This document shows, piece after piece, positions 56,190 through 64,000 of a DNA stretch of 64,000 bases (the stretch's first letter is position 1; every line of letters starts with the position of its first letter). Position numbers and translations under genes: made by a program. Location of the stretch: contig NZ_JBGKFB010000001.1 in NCBI RefSeq assembly GCF_041333735.1, positions 558,001 to 622,000 on the forward strand. Reading direction: 5' to 3'. The stretch comes from Veillonella sp. GTDB lineage: Bacteria; Bacillota; Negativicutes; Veillonellales; Veillonellaceae. The notes below the pieces were generated by a model. The model made no database searches, was not told the origin of the DNA, and saw only the letters and a program-made list of their open reading frames with translations.

Positions 56190-56267
56190 TATATAAAAAA
56201 TAAAGCAACACCGAATTAACGATGCTGCCGCTTGAAACCAAAAATGGTTTTTCTATGTACCTAAATA

Positions 56268-57203
56268 TTACATTATGTGAAACCATGTGTCAATAGCTCT
56301 AATAAGCACATCAAATGTAGCTTTTATATTATCATGTAATCTATAATCATTATCTCGGAAAAAGCGTTGCTTAAGTTCATCTAATTCACTACATATATGG
56401 TTATGAACACCAGTACTAATACATATTCTCTGATGAGCATACATCGTAGTTAAGATTTGATAAGTAGAAATATGTCTCAAATGTCTACGTCTGCTTGATG
56501 GCGATTTTATAAATTTAGCACATTCTCTTGATAAATCAGCATTAATGCTTTTATTATGTGTAGAGTTTATATCATTAATAATACAATTATTATGAGCACA
56601 TGCATTTCGTAAACTTTTAACGGTATACATTAAGTATAATCGTTCTGTAATCTCAGTATTTTGCAATAAGTCTGCACAGTATTTGTAGAAGTATAAATAC
56701 TGTCCAAAAGAAATCATTTCTAGAAAAGCCCATACAGGACAACGTTTATTTTCATCATCAATATATTTAGCGTATAAATTACCACAATATAAGCTACCAC
56801 TATTTTTCCATAAGTCATGCTGTAATTGTTCAAAATTAGATTTCTCTAGCTGATTCATATAATCCTCAACTATATCATATGGATCAATATTATTCTGCTG
56901 TAAGACAGATAATAAATGAACTTTTGAAAAATGCTCAATCCCAATAGCCATCTCTAACATGATTCGTCTTAATCTATTATCAATACATGCTAAATCAATT
57001 AAATAGCTAAAATCTAGATTTACATATTTTCCAGATTTTGTAGATTTTAAAAAGTTCTTCCTGAAGGCTCTAAGTTTAAAATAGTTATTATTCTCTACTA
57101 AATATTGTTCTGTTTCTGCTTCAGTAATATTATTAAAAGTAATACCTTTAGATATACTATGCTCTACCTGTTCTCTTGGTGTTAAAAATGGACCATCTGA
57201 CAT
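56268..57203 (-). CDS. Abi_2 (AbiD/AbiF-like) HEPN protein
   Basis: ATG 57203 follows GAAGGGAGCGACTGT; 311 residues. The N-terminus LTPREQVEHSISKGITF and NNNYFKLRAFRK match Abi_2 proteins. The HEPN RNase motif (R-N/x4-H) appears as SLRNACAHNNCI. Such proteins can abort phage infection by RNA cleavage. It is a stand-alone gene with AT-rich composition, consistent with horizontal transfer. Antiphage activity is inferred from family only. Confidence 0.82.
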   Translation of the reverse strand: MSDGPFLTPREQVEHSISKGITFNNITEAETEQYLVENNNYFKLRAFRKNFLKSTKSGKYVNLDFSYLIDLACIDNRLRRIMLEMAIGIEHFSKVHLLSVLQQNNIDPYDIVEDYMNQLEKSNFEQLQHDLWKNSGSLYCGNLYAKYIDDENKRCPVWAFLEMISFGQYLYFYKYCADLLQNTEITERLYLMYTVKSLRNACAHNNCIINDINSTHNKSINADLSRECAKFIKSPSSRRRHLRHISTYQILTTMYAHQRICISTGVHNHICSELDELKQRFFRDNDYRLHDNIKATFDVLIRAIDTWFHIM

Positions 57204-57308
57204 ACAGTCGCTCCCTTCAAAACAACGATAACCATACACCAAACAAAAGCAAAATTTCTATATATAATTATATCACTTTGTAGTTATGTCTGCCCTTATT
57301 TAAAATAA

Positions 57309-57345
57309 AAACGGTCTAATATCTCTAGGACATCAGACCATTTTT
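57309..57345 (-). terminator. Terminator after LEA-like gene
   Basis: GGTCTAAT pairs with a partner ending CAGACC, with flanking A and T runs; about 100 bases past the LEA-like stop. The rest of 57204-57444 shows no gene. Confidence 0.65.
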
Positions 57346-57444
57346 ATTACCTACTTCTATATTAGTAAATTTATAAAATTAATAAGATCAAACTATTTTA
57401 TTAGCTTATGATTCACCATGCAAAACTGCCATTGATACAGATTC

Positions 57445-57963
57445 CTAAGCCTTTTCTTCTCTGTTTGTTATAGCATCCTCAGTTACTACTTCAGATACTT
57501 CTTCACTGTTCTCTTTAGTCACTTGTTTTTCCGTAACTTTTTCTTTAATTTCTTTTGCCGCATCAACAGATTTTTCTTTAACAGTTTCTTTAATGTCGAG
57601 GGCAACACCTGTAGTAATGGCTTTTACTTCTTTAGCTTTATGTTTTAACTCTTCCTTCTTTTCTTTAAGGGCTACTTCAAGATCTTTCGCTGCTACCGCA
57701 GATTTAGCTTTCACTAATTCATTTACTTCATGAGCGGCCTCAGCAGATTTACCTTTTACGTCTTCTGCTTTTTCTTTTACGAGCACTTTAATTTCTTGTG
57801 CTGCATCAGCAGATTTACCTTTTACATCTTCTGCTTTTTCTTTCACTAGGACCTTAATATCTTGCGCCGCATCAGCAGTCATCTCTTTAACTACACCAGC
57901 TTTTTCTTTTACTACGCCTTTCACCTCTTTTACGGCATCGTTTAAATGATCTAGAAACTTCAT
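57445..57963 (-). CDS. LEA-like helical repeat protein
   Basis: ATG 57963 follows ATTGGAGGGAATTAAT; 172 residues, no signal peptide and no cysteine. It is almost wholly Lys/Glu/Ala/Val in 11- and 22-residue periods (DAAQEIKVLVKEKAEDVKGK). Residues 31-52 and 53-74 are nearly identical. This is the pattern of group 3 LEA and related apolipoprotein-like proteins, which stay disordered in water and fold on drying or at membranes. It was probably extended by DNA-level duplication. Confidence 0.75.
   Translation of the reverse strand: MKFLDHLNDAVKEVKGVVKEKAGVVKEMTADAAQDIKVLVKEKAEDVKGKSADAAQEIKVLVKEKAEDVKGKSAEAAHEVNELVKAKSAVAAKDLEVALKEKKEELKHKAKEVKAITTGVALDIKETVKEKSVDAAKEIKEKVTEKQVTKENSEEVSEVVTEDAITNREEKA
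57742..57873 (-). repeat. Two tandem 66-bp coding repeats
   Basis: Two 22-codon units encode residues 31-74 of the LEA-like protein and are nearly identical at DNA level, a third more diverged unit follows. Confidence 0.7.
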
Positions 57964-58285
57964 ATTAATTCCCTCCAATTAATTTTGTAATGAATATCTT
58001 CTCTCTTTCAATTGCAGATTAAATTTGAATAAAATCTAGCTTTTATATCATTAAATCATAATTTATATCAATTATAAAGAATATCCATACATCTTCATGC
58101 TATCATTAAAATCATTTTATAAATCTACTATTTCTTAATATAAATATATAGTATTTGATTTAACATTCTTTGAGGATTTGTGAGAGACTAGATGCTATCA
58201 ATAGCCATTATGTTTATCATATGATAAAAAGCACCATCTATTAACGATAGTGCTTTTGGTGCATAGTTAATTTGATTATTCATTA
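57964..58285. other. AT-rich intergenic stretch
   Basis: No gene is evident. It contains the presumed promoter region of the LEA-like gene and, near its high end, the terminator at 58226-58257. Confidence 0.4.
58226..58257 (-). terminator. Terminator after small antitoxin-like gene
   Basis: AAAAGCAC and GTGCTTTT with further pairing, followed on the minus strand by TTTTTATCAT; 29 bases past the stop. Confidence 0.7.
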
Positions 58286-58417
58286 TTAAATCCCCAATTC
58301 ACTCTTTAGTTGATCTGCTGAAATCCAGCCTTGTTCTTCACCAGATTTACGACCCGCCTCTAAAGTGCCCATAAGTTTTATCGTAGCCATTACACGTTCA
58401 TAATCTTGAATATCCAT
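58286..58417 (-). CDS. Orphan 43-residue antitoxin-like protein
   Basis: ATG 58417 is preceded by AAAGAGATG. The 43 codons give a sequence with ATIKLMGTLEAGRKSGEEQG and WISADQLKSELGI. This resembles the C-terminal part of many Phd/RelB-type antitoxins (K-L-x-x-L..G..SGE..GW.S...). The DNA-binding N-terminal part is absent and no toxin gene is adjacent. It has its own terminator. It may be a remnant or a small functional inhibitor. Confidence 0.5.
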   Translation of the reverse strand: MDIQDYERVMATIKLMGTLEAGRKSGEEQGWISADQLKSELGI

Positions 58418-58491
58418 AATTACATCTCTTTCTTTACTATTTCTCCCAAAACATTTGAAGCCATATCGTTAATGATTGCATTCGCAACATT

Positions 58492-58607
58492 AGTCATTCT
58501 TATTGTAAAATAAGAATGACCTAACACCCCAAATTGGACGTTAGGCCATTTCTCATTTTCTTATTTCCCAGGAGATGAGCCTAACGCATTCCAGAACGTT
58601 AATTGGC
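58492..58607. other. Cluster of three hairpins, possible small RNA
   Basis: GTCATTCTTATT pairs with AATAAGAATGAC. Directly after it, CCTAAC pairs with GTTAGG across CACCCCAAATTGGAC. A third hairpin (GAGCCTAAC through GTTAATTGGCTC) repeats much of the second sequence. There is no reading frame. It lies between the small antitoxin-like gene and the NAD(P)-binding protein gene. Confidence 0.4.
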
Positions 58608-58761
58608 TCTTCTTGTTTTGTATTATACCACATCTAATAATATATTACAGCTTAGAAAACTAACTTTTACTATCATAATTAAATTTCTATTCTCACTTTC
58701 TCGTCATATAGTTGTGATATAATGCGTATAAATACTTATGCCTAGGACATAGGAGGTCTAT

Positions 58762-59418
58762 ATGTACAAATATATTACAATTTTAGGGGCCGCTGGCCAA
58801 ATTGCACAAAAGTTGACTGCTACATTATTAACATATACAGATATGCACCTTACATTATATGGTCGCCAATTGAGTACTCGTTTACACCCAGAGATTTTAG
58901 AGCATGAACGCGTTACTGTTATCGAGGGTTCCTTCCAAAATCCTGCAAAACTAGAACAAGCTGTAACAAATGCAGAGATTGTATTTGTAGGTGCTATGGA
59001 GTCTGGTAGCGATATGGCGGCTATTGTGAAAGCATTGAGCCGTAAAAACGTACGCCGTGTTATCGGTCTTTCTATGGCTGGTCTTTCTGGTGAATTCCCT
59101 GCAGCACTTGAAAAATGGACCTTCGACAGCTTGCCTATCAGCTATGTCCAAGGCGAACGTCAAGCACGCAATGTGTTGCGCGAATCCAATTTAAACTACA
59201 CAATCTTACGCCTTACATGGCTTTACAATGATCCAGAAAATACAAATTATGAACTCATCCCTGAAGGCGTTCAATTTAACGATGCCCAAGTTACACGGGA
59301 AGCTGTAGTAAAAGCCATCTTCGACATCTTACATGTAGATGACGAAACACCATTCCATCGTGCAAGCATCGGTATTGGCGAACCAGGCACACACTACGAC
59401 AAACCAAGCTTTCACTAA
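58762..59418 (+). CDS. NAD(P)-binding SDR/NmrA-like protein
   Basis: The 218-residue product follows ATAGGAGGTCTAT. The Rossmann nucleotide loop is TILGAAGQIAQKL at the N-terminus, with the next segment LYGRQ. Sequences VFVGAMESGSDMA, RRVIGLSMAGLSGEFP and YTILRLTWLYNDPENT fit the NAD(P)-binding, NmrA-like or atypical SDR group. The substrate is unknown. It is monocistronic with a strong terminator. Confidence 0.82.
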   Translation: MYKYITILGAAGQIAQKLTATLLTYTDMHLTLYGRQLSTRLHPEILEHERVTVIEGSFQNPAKLEQAVTNAEIVFVGAMESGSDMAAIVKALSRKNVRRVIGLSMAGLSGEFPAALEKWTFDSLPISYVQGERQARNVLRESNLNYTILRLTWLYNDPENTNYELIPEGVQFNDAQVTREAVVKAIFDILHVDDETPFHRASIGIGEPGTHYDKPSFH

Positions 59419-59446
59419 TATATAACTATATTAATTCTTAAATAAT

Positions 59447-59512
59447 AAGGTATATCCAAAATCTAATCGGTACATTTTTACTCATGTAATATAGATTTTG
59501 GGTATACCTTTT
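59447..59512 (+). terminator. Terminator after SDR gene
   Basis: AAGGTATATCCAAAATCTA pairs almost perfectly with its complement at 59492-59510, followed by TTTTCTT. Confidence 0.75.
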
Positions 59513-59564
59513 CTTATGCCCATATTTTATAGTTATTTATATAGATAAAGTTGCTTATTTACGC

Positions 59565-59598
59565 TATACTAATAAATGATTAAGTTATACTAATAGAT
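59565..59598 (+). promoter_or_regulatory. Direct repeat upstream of rbs operon
   Basis: TATACTAATA occurs at 59565 and again at 59586, 21 bases (two helical turns) apart, about 145-175 bases before rbsK. It could be a regulator site. No rbsR gene is visible and the promoter itself was not identified with confidence. Confidence 0.3.
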
Positions 59599-59740
59599 AT
59601 GTGAAAGTAGCCGTCTCTACGGTTATCGATTACATTTATATATACATTTTGCTGTATAAAACGTCTGTTACTCTATGTATAAAAATTAATGATATCCATT
59701 TTTAGTCCCACTTTGGGCTAAGGCTTATTAAGGAGTTATT

Positions 59741-60628
59741 ATGAATCGCATTGTTGTTATTGGTAGTTGCAACATGGATATTGTAGTGCTCGCCGATAAA
59801 CGTCCGGCGGCAGGCGAAACAATCATGGGCAACGAATTGCATATCGCACATGGCGGTAAAGGTGCAAACCAGGCGGTAGCTGCCGCCCGTCTCGGTGCAG
59901 AGGTTACTATGGTTGGTTGCATCGGCGAAGATGCATACGGCCAAATGATTATGGATAACCTAAAGGAAAATCATATCAATACAGACTACATCGTTACTGT
60001 GCCGAATACTACAACAGGTACAGCCCACATCACATTGGCTGAAGGCGATAATAGCATCATCGTGATTGCAGGCGCTAATGCCAAGGTCAACAAAAGCGTA
60101 GTAGATAACACTTGGTCTGCTATCGAGCAAGCGGATCTCGTAATGGTGCAAAACGAAATTCCTATTCCCACAATCGAATACATCGTTCGTCGTTGCCACG
60201 AGGCTAATGTGAAAGTCCTCTTAAATCCAGCTCCAGCGGCTGACCTCAATCCTGAGTGGTTAGAATTGGCAACCTATATTACGCCAAATGAGCACGAGCT
60301 ATCTGCCCTCTACCCTAACCAATCTACAGAGGAAACATTACTAGCGAACGAAAACAAAATCATCGTTACCCTTGGTAGCAAGGGTGTAGGCTACGCCGAC
60401 AACGGTGAAATCCACACTGTATCTGGCTTCAAGGTTGAACCGGTAGATACTACTGGCGCAGGCGATACCTTCAACGGTGCCTTTGCAACAGCTATCGTTA
60501 ATGGTAAAAGCTTAGCCGATGCATTGCACTACGGTAACGCGGCCGCAGCCCTCTCCATCCAACGATTAGGTGCCCAAGGCGGCATGCCTACAAAGGACGA
60601 GGTCGCTGCATTCTTAGCGGAAAATTAA
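59741..60628 (+). CDS. rbsK: Ribokinase
   Basis: The 295-residue product follows AAGGAGTTATT. PfkB-family motifs are GGKGANQAVAAARLGA near residue 40 and DTTGAGDTFNGAFA near residue 240 with the catalytic Asp. It phosphorylates ribose to ribose 5-phosphate in the cytoplasm. It leads the rbsK-D-A-C-B operon; rbsD follows after 27 bases. Confidence 0.95.
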   Translation: MNRIVVIGSCNMDIVVLADKRPAAGETIMGNELHIAHGGKGANQAVAAARLGAEVTMVGCIGEDAYGQMIMDNLKENHINTDYIVTVPNTTTGTAHITLAEGDNSIIVIAGANAKVNKSVVDNTWSAIEQADLVMVQNEIPIPTIEYIVRRCHEANVKVLLNPAPAADLNPEWLELATYITPNEHELSALYPNQSTEETLLANENKIIVTLGSKGVGYADNGEIHTVSGFKVEPVDTTGAGDTFNGAFATAIVNGKSLADALHYGNAAAALSIQRLGAQGGMPTKDEVAAFLAEN

Positions 60629-60655
60629 CCTATTGAATAGAAAAAGGAGTTTACC

Positions 60656-61069
60656 ATGCAACGACACGGCATTTTAAATAGTCATATCGCTAAGGTGCTT
60701 GCAGATCTTGGTCACACAGATACAATTTGTATCTCAGACTGTGGATTACCAGTACCTGAAGGGGTTCAAAAAATTGACTTAGCCTTAGATTTTGGCGTAC
60801 CAAGCTTCGAGCAAGTAGTATCCATCATCGCTAAGCATATGAAATCCGAAGCAGTTCATGTGGCAGGAGAAATTAAAGAAAATAATCCTAAGGCTTACGA
60901 CTTCTTGGAGTCTACCTTCCCATCCGATCAATACGAATGGATTGAAACAAGCCATGAAGCTTTCAAAGAAGCCACAAAACAATGCAAATGCATCATTCGA
61001 ACTGGTGAAGCATCTCCATATGCAAATATTATCTTACGTGCCGATTGCATCTTTAGCGACCGTCCGTAA
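60656..61069 (+). CDS. rbsD: D-ribose pyranase
   Basis: The 137-residue product follows AAAAAGGAGTTTACC. Family signatures are HGILNSHIAKVLADLGHTD (catalytic His), ISDCGLPVPEG and the C-terminal RTGEASPYANIIL. It interconverts pyranose and furanose forms of ribose for RbsK. Confidence 0.96.
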   Translation: MQRHGILNSHIAKVLADLGHTDTICISDCGLPVPEGVQKIDLALDFGVPSFEQVVSIIAKHMKSEAVHVAGEIKENNPKAYDFLESTFPSDQYEWIETSHEAFKEATKQCKCIIRTGEASPYANIILRADCIFSDRP

Positions 61070-61134
61070 GACAAGCGCATATGAAACGTAACGCATAAGT
61101 AAACGATACTTTCACCAGTCATATAGGAGTAGTT

Positions 61135-62616
61135 ATGGAAATTGTTATGTCAGGCATTGCGAAGGCATTTGGTACAAACCAAGTTCTGCGCGATGTAAGT
61201 ATTACCCTCAAGGAGGGCGAGGTTCACGCCTTGATGGGCGAAAATGGGGCCGGCAAGTCCACGCTCATGAATATCCTCACCGGTATTCACAAGGCGGACG
61301 CTGGTACCATCACCATTAACGGCGTAGAGCGCACCTTCCCGAACCCGAGAGAGGCCGAGCTAAACGGCGTGGCGTTCATCCACCAAGAGCTCAACATTTG
61401 GCCAAATCTAACATTGTTAGAAAATCTATATTTAATGAGACCCAAGCGCAATAAATTCGGTATGCTCGATAAAAAAGCGATGCTCGCTGAGGCGGAAAAT
61501 ACATGCCGAGAACTAGGCATCGAGTTGCCACTCACAACGGAAGCAGGCCTTTGCTCCGTCGGTCACCAACAGATGACAGAAATCCTTCGTATCTTGATGT
61601 TAGATGCCAAGGTTGTCATCATGGACGAACCGACAGCAGCCCTCACAGAGCGTGAAACGGCGACATTGTTCAAAATGATGCGCAAAATGAAAGCCCGCGG
61701 CGTGGCTATCGTATATATCTCTCACCGTATGGAAGAGGTATTTAGTGAATGCGATACCATCACGGTTATGCGTGATGGTCACACCATCATTACAAAACCA
61801 ACAGCTGAGATTTCTGTAGACGAAGTGGTACGCCACATGGTAGGTCGTTCTATTGACGAGTTCTACCCTGCTCGTACTACTACACCAGGCGAAGTTGTGA
61901 TGAGCGTCGATAACCTTAAACCAGAAGGTTTCGACAACGAAATCTCCTTCTCCTTGCGCAAAGGCGAAATCCTCGGCGTAGCAGGTCTTATGGGCGCTGG
62001 CCGTACAGAAATCATGCGCGCTATCTTTGGTGTAGATAAACACAATGGCGGTACCGTAACAGTTAACGGCTCCGTTCTGAACTGTAAAAAACCAGAAGAT
62101 GCCATCAAAGCTGGCATTGCTTTCATCACAGAAAATAGAAAGAGCGAAGGCTTGATCCTCGATTTTTCCATCGGTTCCAATATTACATTGCCGAACCTTA
62201 GCGAAATTTGTCCATCTCATGTACTTGATAGTGGCAAGCTCAATTCCTTTGCTGACGAATTGTCTAAAAAACTAGGCGTTAAAACACAATCTATTCACGA
62301 ACCGGCGTCCTCCCTATCTGGTGGTAACCAACAAAAGGTAGTTATCGCTAAATGGGTTGGTAAAAAGCCATCCATTATCATCATGGACGAACCGACGCGA
62401 GGTATCGATATCGGCGCAAAACGTGATATTTATGATTTAATGAACGAATTAACGAACGATGGTGTGTCCATTATCATGGTGTCCTCTGAGTTACCTGAAG
62501 TGCTAGGCATGAGCGACCGCGTTATGGTCATTCATGAAGGTCGCGTAGCAGGTATCTTGGACCGCTGCGATGCAACACCAGAATCGATTATGACATTAGC
62601 CACAGGAGGACAATAA
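61135..62616 (+). CDS. rbsA: Ribose ABC transporter ATPase
   Basis: The 493-residue product carries two ABC domains. The first has Walker A GENGAGKSTLMN and Walker B VVIMDEPTAALTERE. The second has the degenerate GLMGAGRTEIMRAIFG, LSGGNQQKVVIAKW and IIMDEPTRGIDIGAK, as usual for RbsA/MglA. TAGGAGTAGTT precedes the ATG. Its stop overlaps the rbsC start (TAATG). Confidence 0.96.
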   Translation: MEIVMSGIAKAFGTNQVLRDVSITLKEGEVHALMGENGAGKSTLMNILTGIHKADAGTITINGVERTFPNPREAELNGVAFIHQELNIWPNLTLLENLYLMRPKRNKFGMLDKKAMLAEAENTCRELGIELPLTTEAGLCSVGHQQMTEILRILMLDAKVVIMDEPTAALTERETATLFKMMRKMKARGVAIVYISHRMEEVFSECDTITVMRDGHTIITKPTAEISVDEVVRHMVGRSIDEFYPARTTTPGEVVMSVDNLKPEGFDNEISFSLRKGEILGVAGLMGAGRTEIMRAIFGVDKHNGGTVTVNGSVLNCKKPEDAIKAGIAFITENRKSEGLILDFSIGSNITLPNLSEICPSHVLDSGKLNSFADELSKKLGVKTQSIHEPASSLSGGNQQKVVIAKWVGKKPSIIIMDEPTRGIDIGAKRDIYDLMNELTNDGVSIIMVSSELPEVLGMSDRVMVIHEGRVAGILDRCDATPESIMTLATGGQ

Positions 62617-63551
62617 TGGACAGCAAAGCGCTACAATATGTAAAAAAATTAGGCCCCCTCATCGGCCTCATCCTATTATTTGTAATTATCTCTGTCATGA
62701 ACGACAGTTTCCTTGAATTCTCTAACTTGCGTAACTTATTGCGTCAAGTATCCATCAATGCGATCATCGCCTTTGGTATGACCTTCGTCATCTTAACAGG
62801 TGGTATCGACTTATCCGTTGGTTCCATCCTCGCCCTCTCTAGTGCAGTGATGGCCAACCTCATCGTAACTGGTACTGACCCTGTATTGGCTATCGTATTA
62901 GCAGCCGGTGCAGGCCTTGTATTGGGCGGTATTAACGGTCTCGTTATTACCTATGGCCGCGTAGCTCCATTTATCGCTACCTTGGCGACCATGACCATCT
63001 ACCGTGGTGCGACGCTAGTATTCACAGACGGTAACCCAATCTCCGGTCTTACACAAGACCCTCTATTCCACGGCTTTGGCCAAGGGGATATTGCAGGCCT
63101 TCCAGTTCCAGCCATTACAATGTTCCTCGCTTTCATCATCCTCTGGTTTGTATTGAGCCGCACATCCTTAGGCCGTAAAACATATGCCGTAGGTGGTAGT
63201 GAAAAGGTAAGTTACATTGCTGGTATCAAGATTGACCGCGTTAAAATCTTCGTGTATGCCTTGACTGGTATGCTCTGTGGTATCGCTGGTGCAATCATCA
63301 CTTCTCGTCTTAACTCTGCACAACCTACAGCAGGTACAGGCTACGAACTTGACGCTATCGCGGCGGTAGTTCTTGGCGGTACAAGCCTTGCTGGTGGTCG
63401 TGGTCATATCGTTGGCACATTAATTGGTGCCCTAATTATCGGTACCCTCAACAATGGGTTAAATATTCTCGACGTTTCCAGTTTCTATCAACAAGTTGTA
63501 AAAGGTATTGTTATTTTACTGGCTGTTCTTGCAGACCGTAAGAAAGCCTAG
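62616..63551 (+). CDS. rbsC: Ribose ABC transporter permease
   Basis: The 311-residue product has eight to ten membrane segments and the permease motifs GGIDLSVGSILALSS, GRVAPFIATLATMT and AAVVLGGTSLAGGRGHIVGT. ACAGGAGGACAATA precedes the ATG. It overlaps rbsA by one base and rbsB follows after nine bases. Confidence 0.96.
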   Translation: MDSKALQYVKKLGPLIGLILLFVIISVMNDSFLEFSNLRNLLRQVSINAIIAFGMTFVILTGGIDLSVGSILALSSAVMANLIVTGTDPVLAIVLAAGAGLVLGGINGLVITYGRVAPFIATLATMTIYRGATLVFTDGNPISGLTQDPLFHGFGQGDIAGLPVPAITMFLAFIILWFVLSRTSLGRKTYAVGGSEKVSYIAGIKIDRVKIFVYALTGMLCGIAGAIITSRLNSAQPTAGTGYELDAIAAVVLGGTSLAGGRGHIVGTLIGALIIGTLNNGLNILDVSSFYQQVVKGIVILLAVLADRKKA

Positions 63552-63560
63552 GAGGTTCCT

Positions 63561-64000
63561 ATGAAAAAACTATTGTTACTGTTGGCGATGGCCGTTATGG
63601 TTATCGGTCTTGTAGCAGGCTGTGGTAAAAGTGCTGATAACGGCGGCGACAAAAAATCCGGCACTATCGGCTTCTCTGTTTCCACATTGAACAACCCATT
63701 CTTCGTAACTATGAAGGAAGGCGTTGAGGCTCAAGCTAAAGCGCTTGGTCTTAAAGTTAAAATCGTTGATGCTCAAAACGACCCTGCAAAACAAGCAAAC
63801 GATATTTCTGACTTGCTTGAAAGCGGCGTTTCTGTATTGATCATCAACCCTGTAGACTCTGCAGCTATCTCTACTTCCGTAGAAGCAGCAAATGCTAAAA
63901 ACATTCCTGTAATCACTGTTGACCGTTCTGCTGACAAAGGCAAAGTAGTTGCTCACATCGCTTCCGATAACGTAAAAGGCGGCGAAATGGCTGCACAACT
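63561..64000 (+). CDS. rbsB: Ribose-binding lipoprotein, 3' end outside window
   Basis: ATG 63561 follows CTAGGAGGTTCCT; at least 146 residues are visible. The N-terminus is a lipoprotein signal (LVAGC lipobox, Cys about 21). The periplasmic binding-protein sequence includes IGFSVSTLNNPFFVTMKEG, SVLIINPVDSAA and PVITVDRSADKGKVVAHIAS. It binds ribose and delivers it to RbsAC. Confidence 0.95.
   Translation, partial: MKKLLLLLAMAVMVIGLVAGCGKSADNGGDKKSGTIGFSVSTLNNPFFVTMKEGVEAQAKALGLKVKIVDAQNDPAKQANDISDLLESGVSVLIINPVDSAAISTSVEAANAKNIPVITVDRSADKGKVVAHIASDNVKGGEMAAQ

Noticed and set aside
1..64000. CRISPR arrays, rRNA genes and prophage
   Set aside because: No regularly spaced direct repeats, no rRNA-like stretch and no phage structural or integrase genes were seen in the window.

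Overview
The window reads as a chromosomal segment of an anaerobic, low-GC, diderm firmicute, most likely Veillonella (Negativicutes). The basis is a mixture that is typical of that group. On one side are T-box leaders and strong Gram-positive-type ribosome binding sites. On the other are outer-membrane and periplasmic proteins: an inverse-autotransporter barrel, an SLH-domain porin-like protein and an AsmA/TamB-like protein. There is also an [FeFe]-hydrogenase maturase. The genus call is inference from gene content; no 16S rRNA gene is present.

Layout. 1-5.2 kb: a Sel1/TPR protein cut by the window edge, a barrel-only intimin-like protein, one intact and one decayed IS200-type element side by side, and a 25-codon hydrophobic peptide gene. 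5.2-11.5 kb: ileS behind a T-box, then four DUF805 membrane-protein genes. 12-19.7 kb: the complete tryptophan pathway in order T-box-trpE-trpG-trpD-trpCF-trpB-trpA, interrupted between trpG and trpD by two large palindromic elements with a shared core. 19.9-28.2 kb: an MdtG-like exporter, a DcuC-type carrier with two M20 amidohydrolases, a VbhA/Fic toxin-antitoxin remnant, two EamA transporters and a YhcH protein. 28.5-36.4 kb: EF-G2, a Yip1-like protein, hydE-yaaA-unknown, mntH with a truncated SLH porin, and tRNA-Ser(GCT). 36.4-41.9 kb: dps, cysE, cysK, queF and small secreted proteins. 42-48.9 kb: an AsmA-like protein, glnK-amtB with a likely operator and attenuator, a secreted protein of unknown role, and cstA. 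49-52.8 kb: fragments of hisF, hisH and hisZ left by internal deletions, next to an intact histidinol phosphatase gene and a GNAT acetyltransferase. 53-56.1 kb: an ECF-type importer whose first gene fuses a TrpP-like membrane domain to an ATPase. 56.2-58.7 kb: an Abi-family HEPN protein, a LEA-like repeat protein and a small orphan antitoxin-like gene. 58.7-64 kb: an NAD(P)-binding protein and the ribose operon rbsK-D-A-C-B, with rbsB cut by the window end.

Working together: the T-boxes would tie ileS and the trp operon to charging of their tRNAs. The TrpP-like ECF system may supply tryptophan or a related compound. glnK-amtB handles ammonium, cysE-cysK makes cysteine, and rbs imports and phosphorylates ribose. 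The collapsed his locus suggests histidine auxotrophy unless intact copies lie elsewhere. The least explained items are the 25-aa peptide gene, the paired palindromes inside the trp operon, the barrel-only inverse autotransporter and the TrpP-ATPase fusion.
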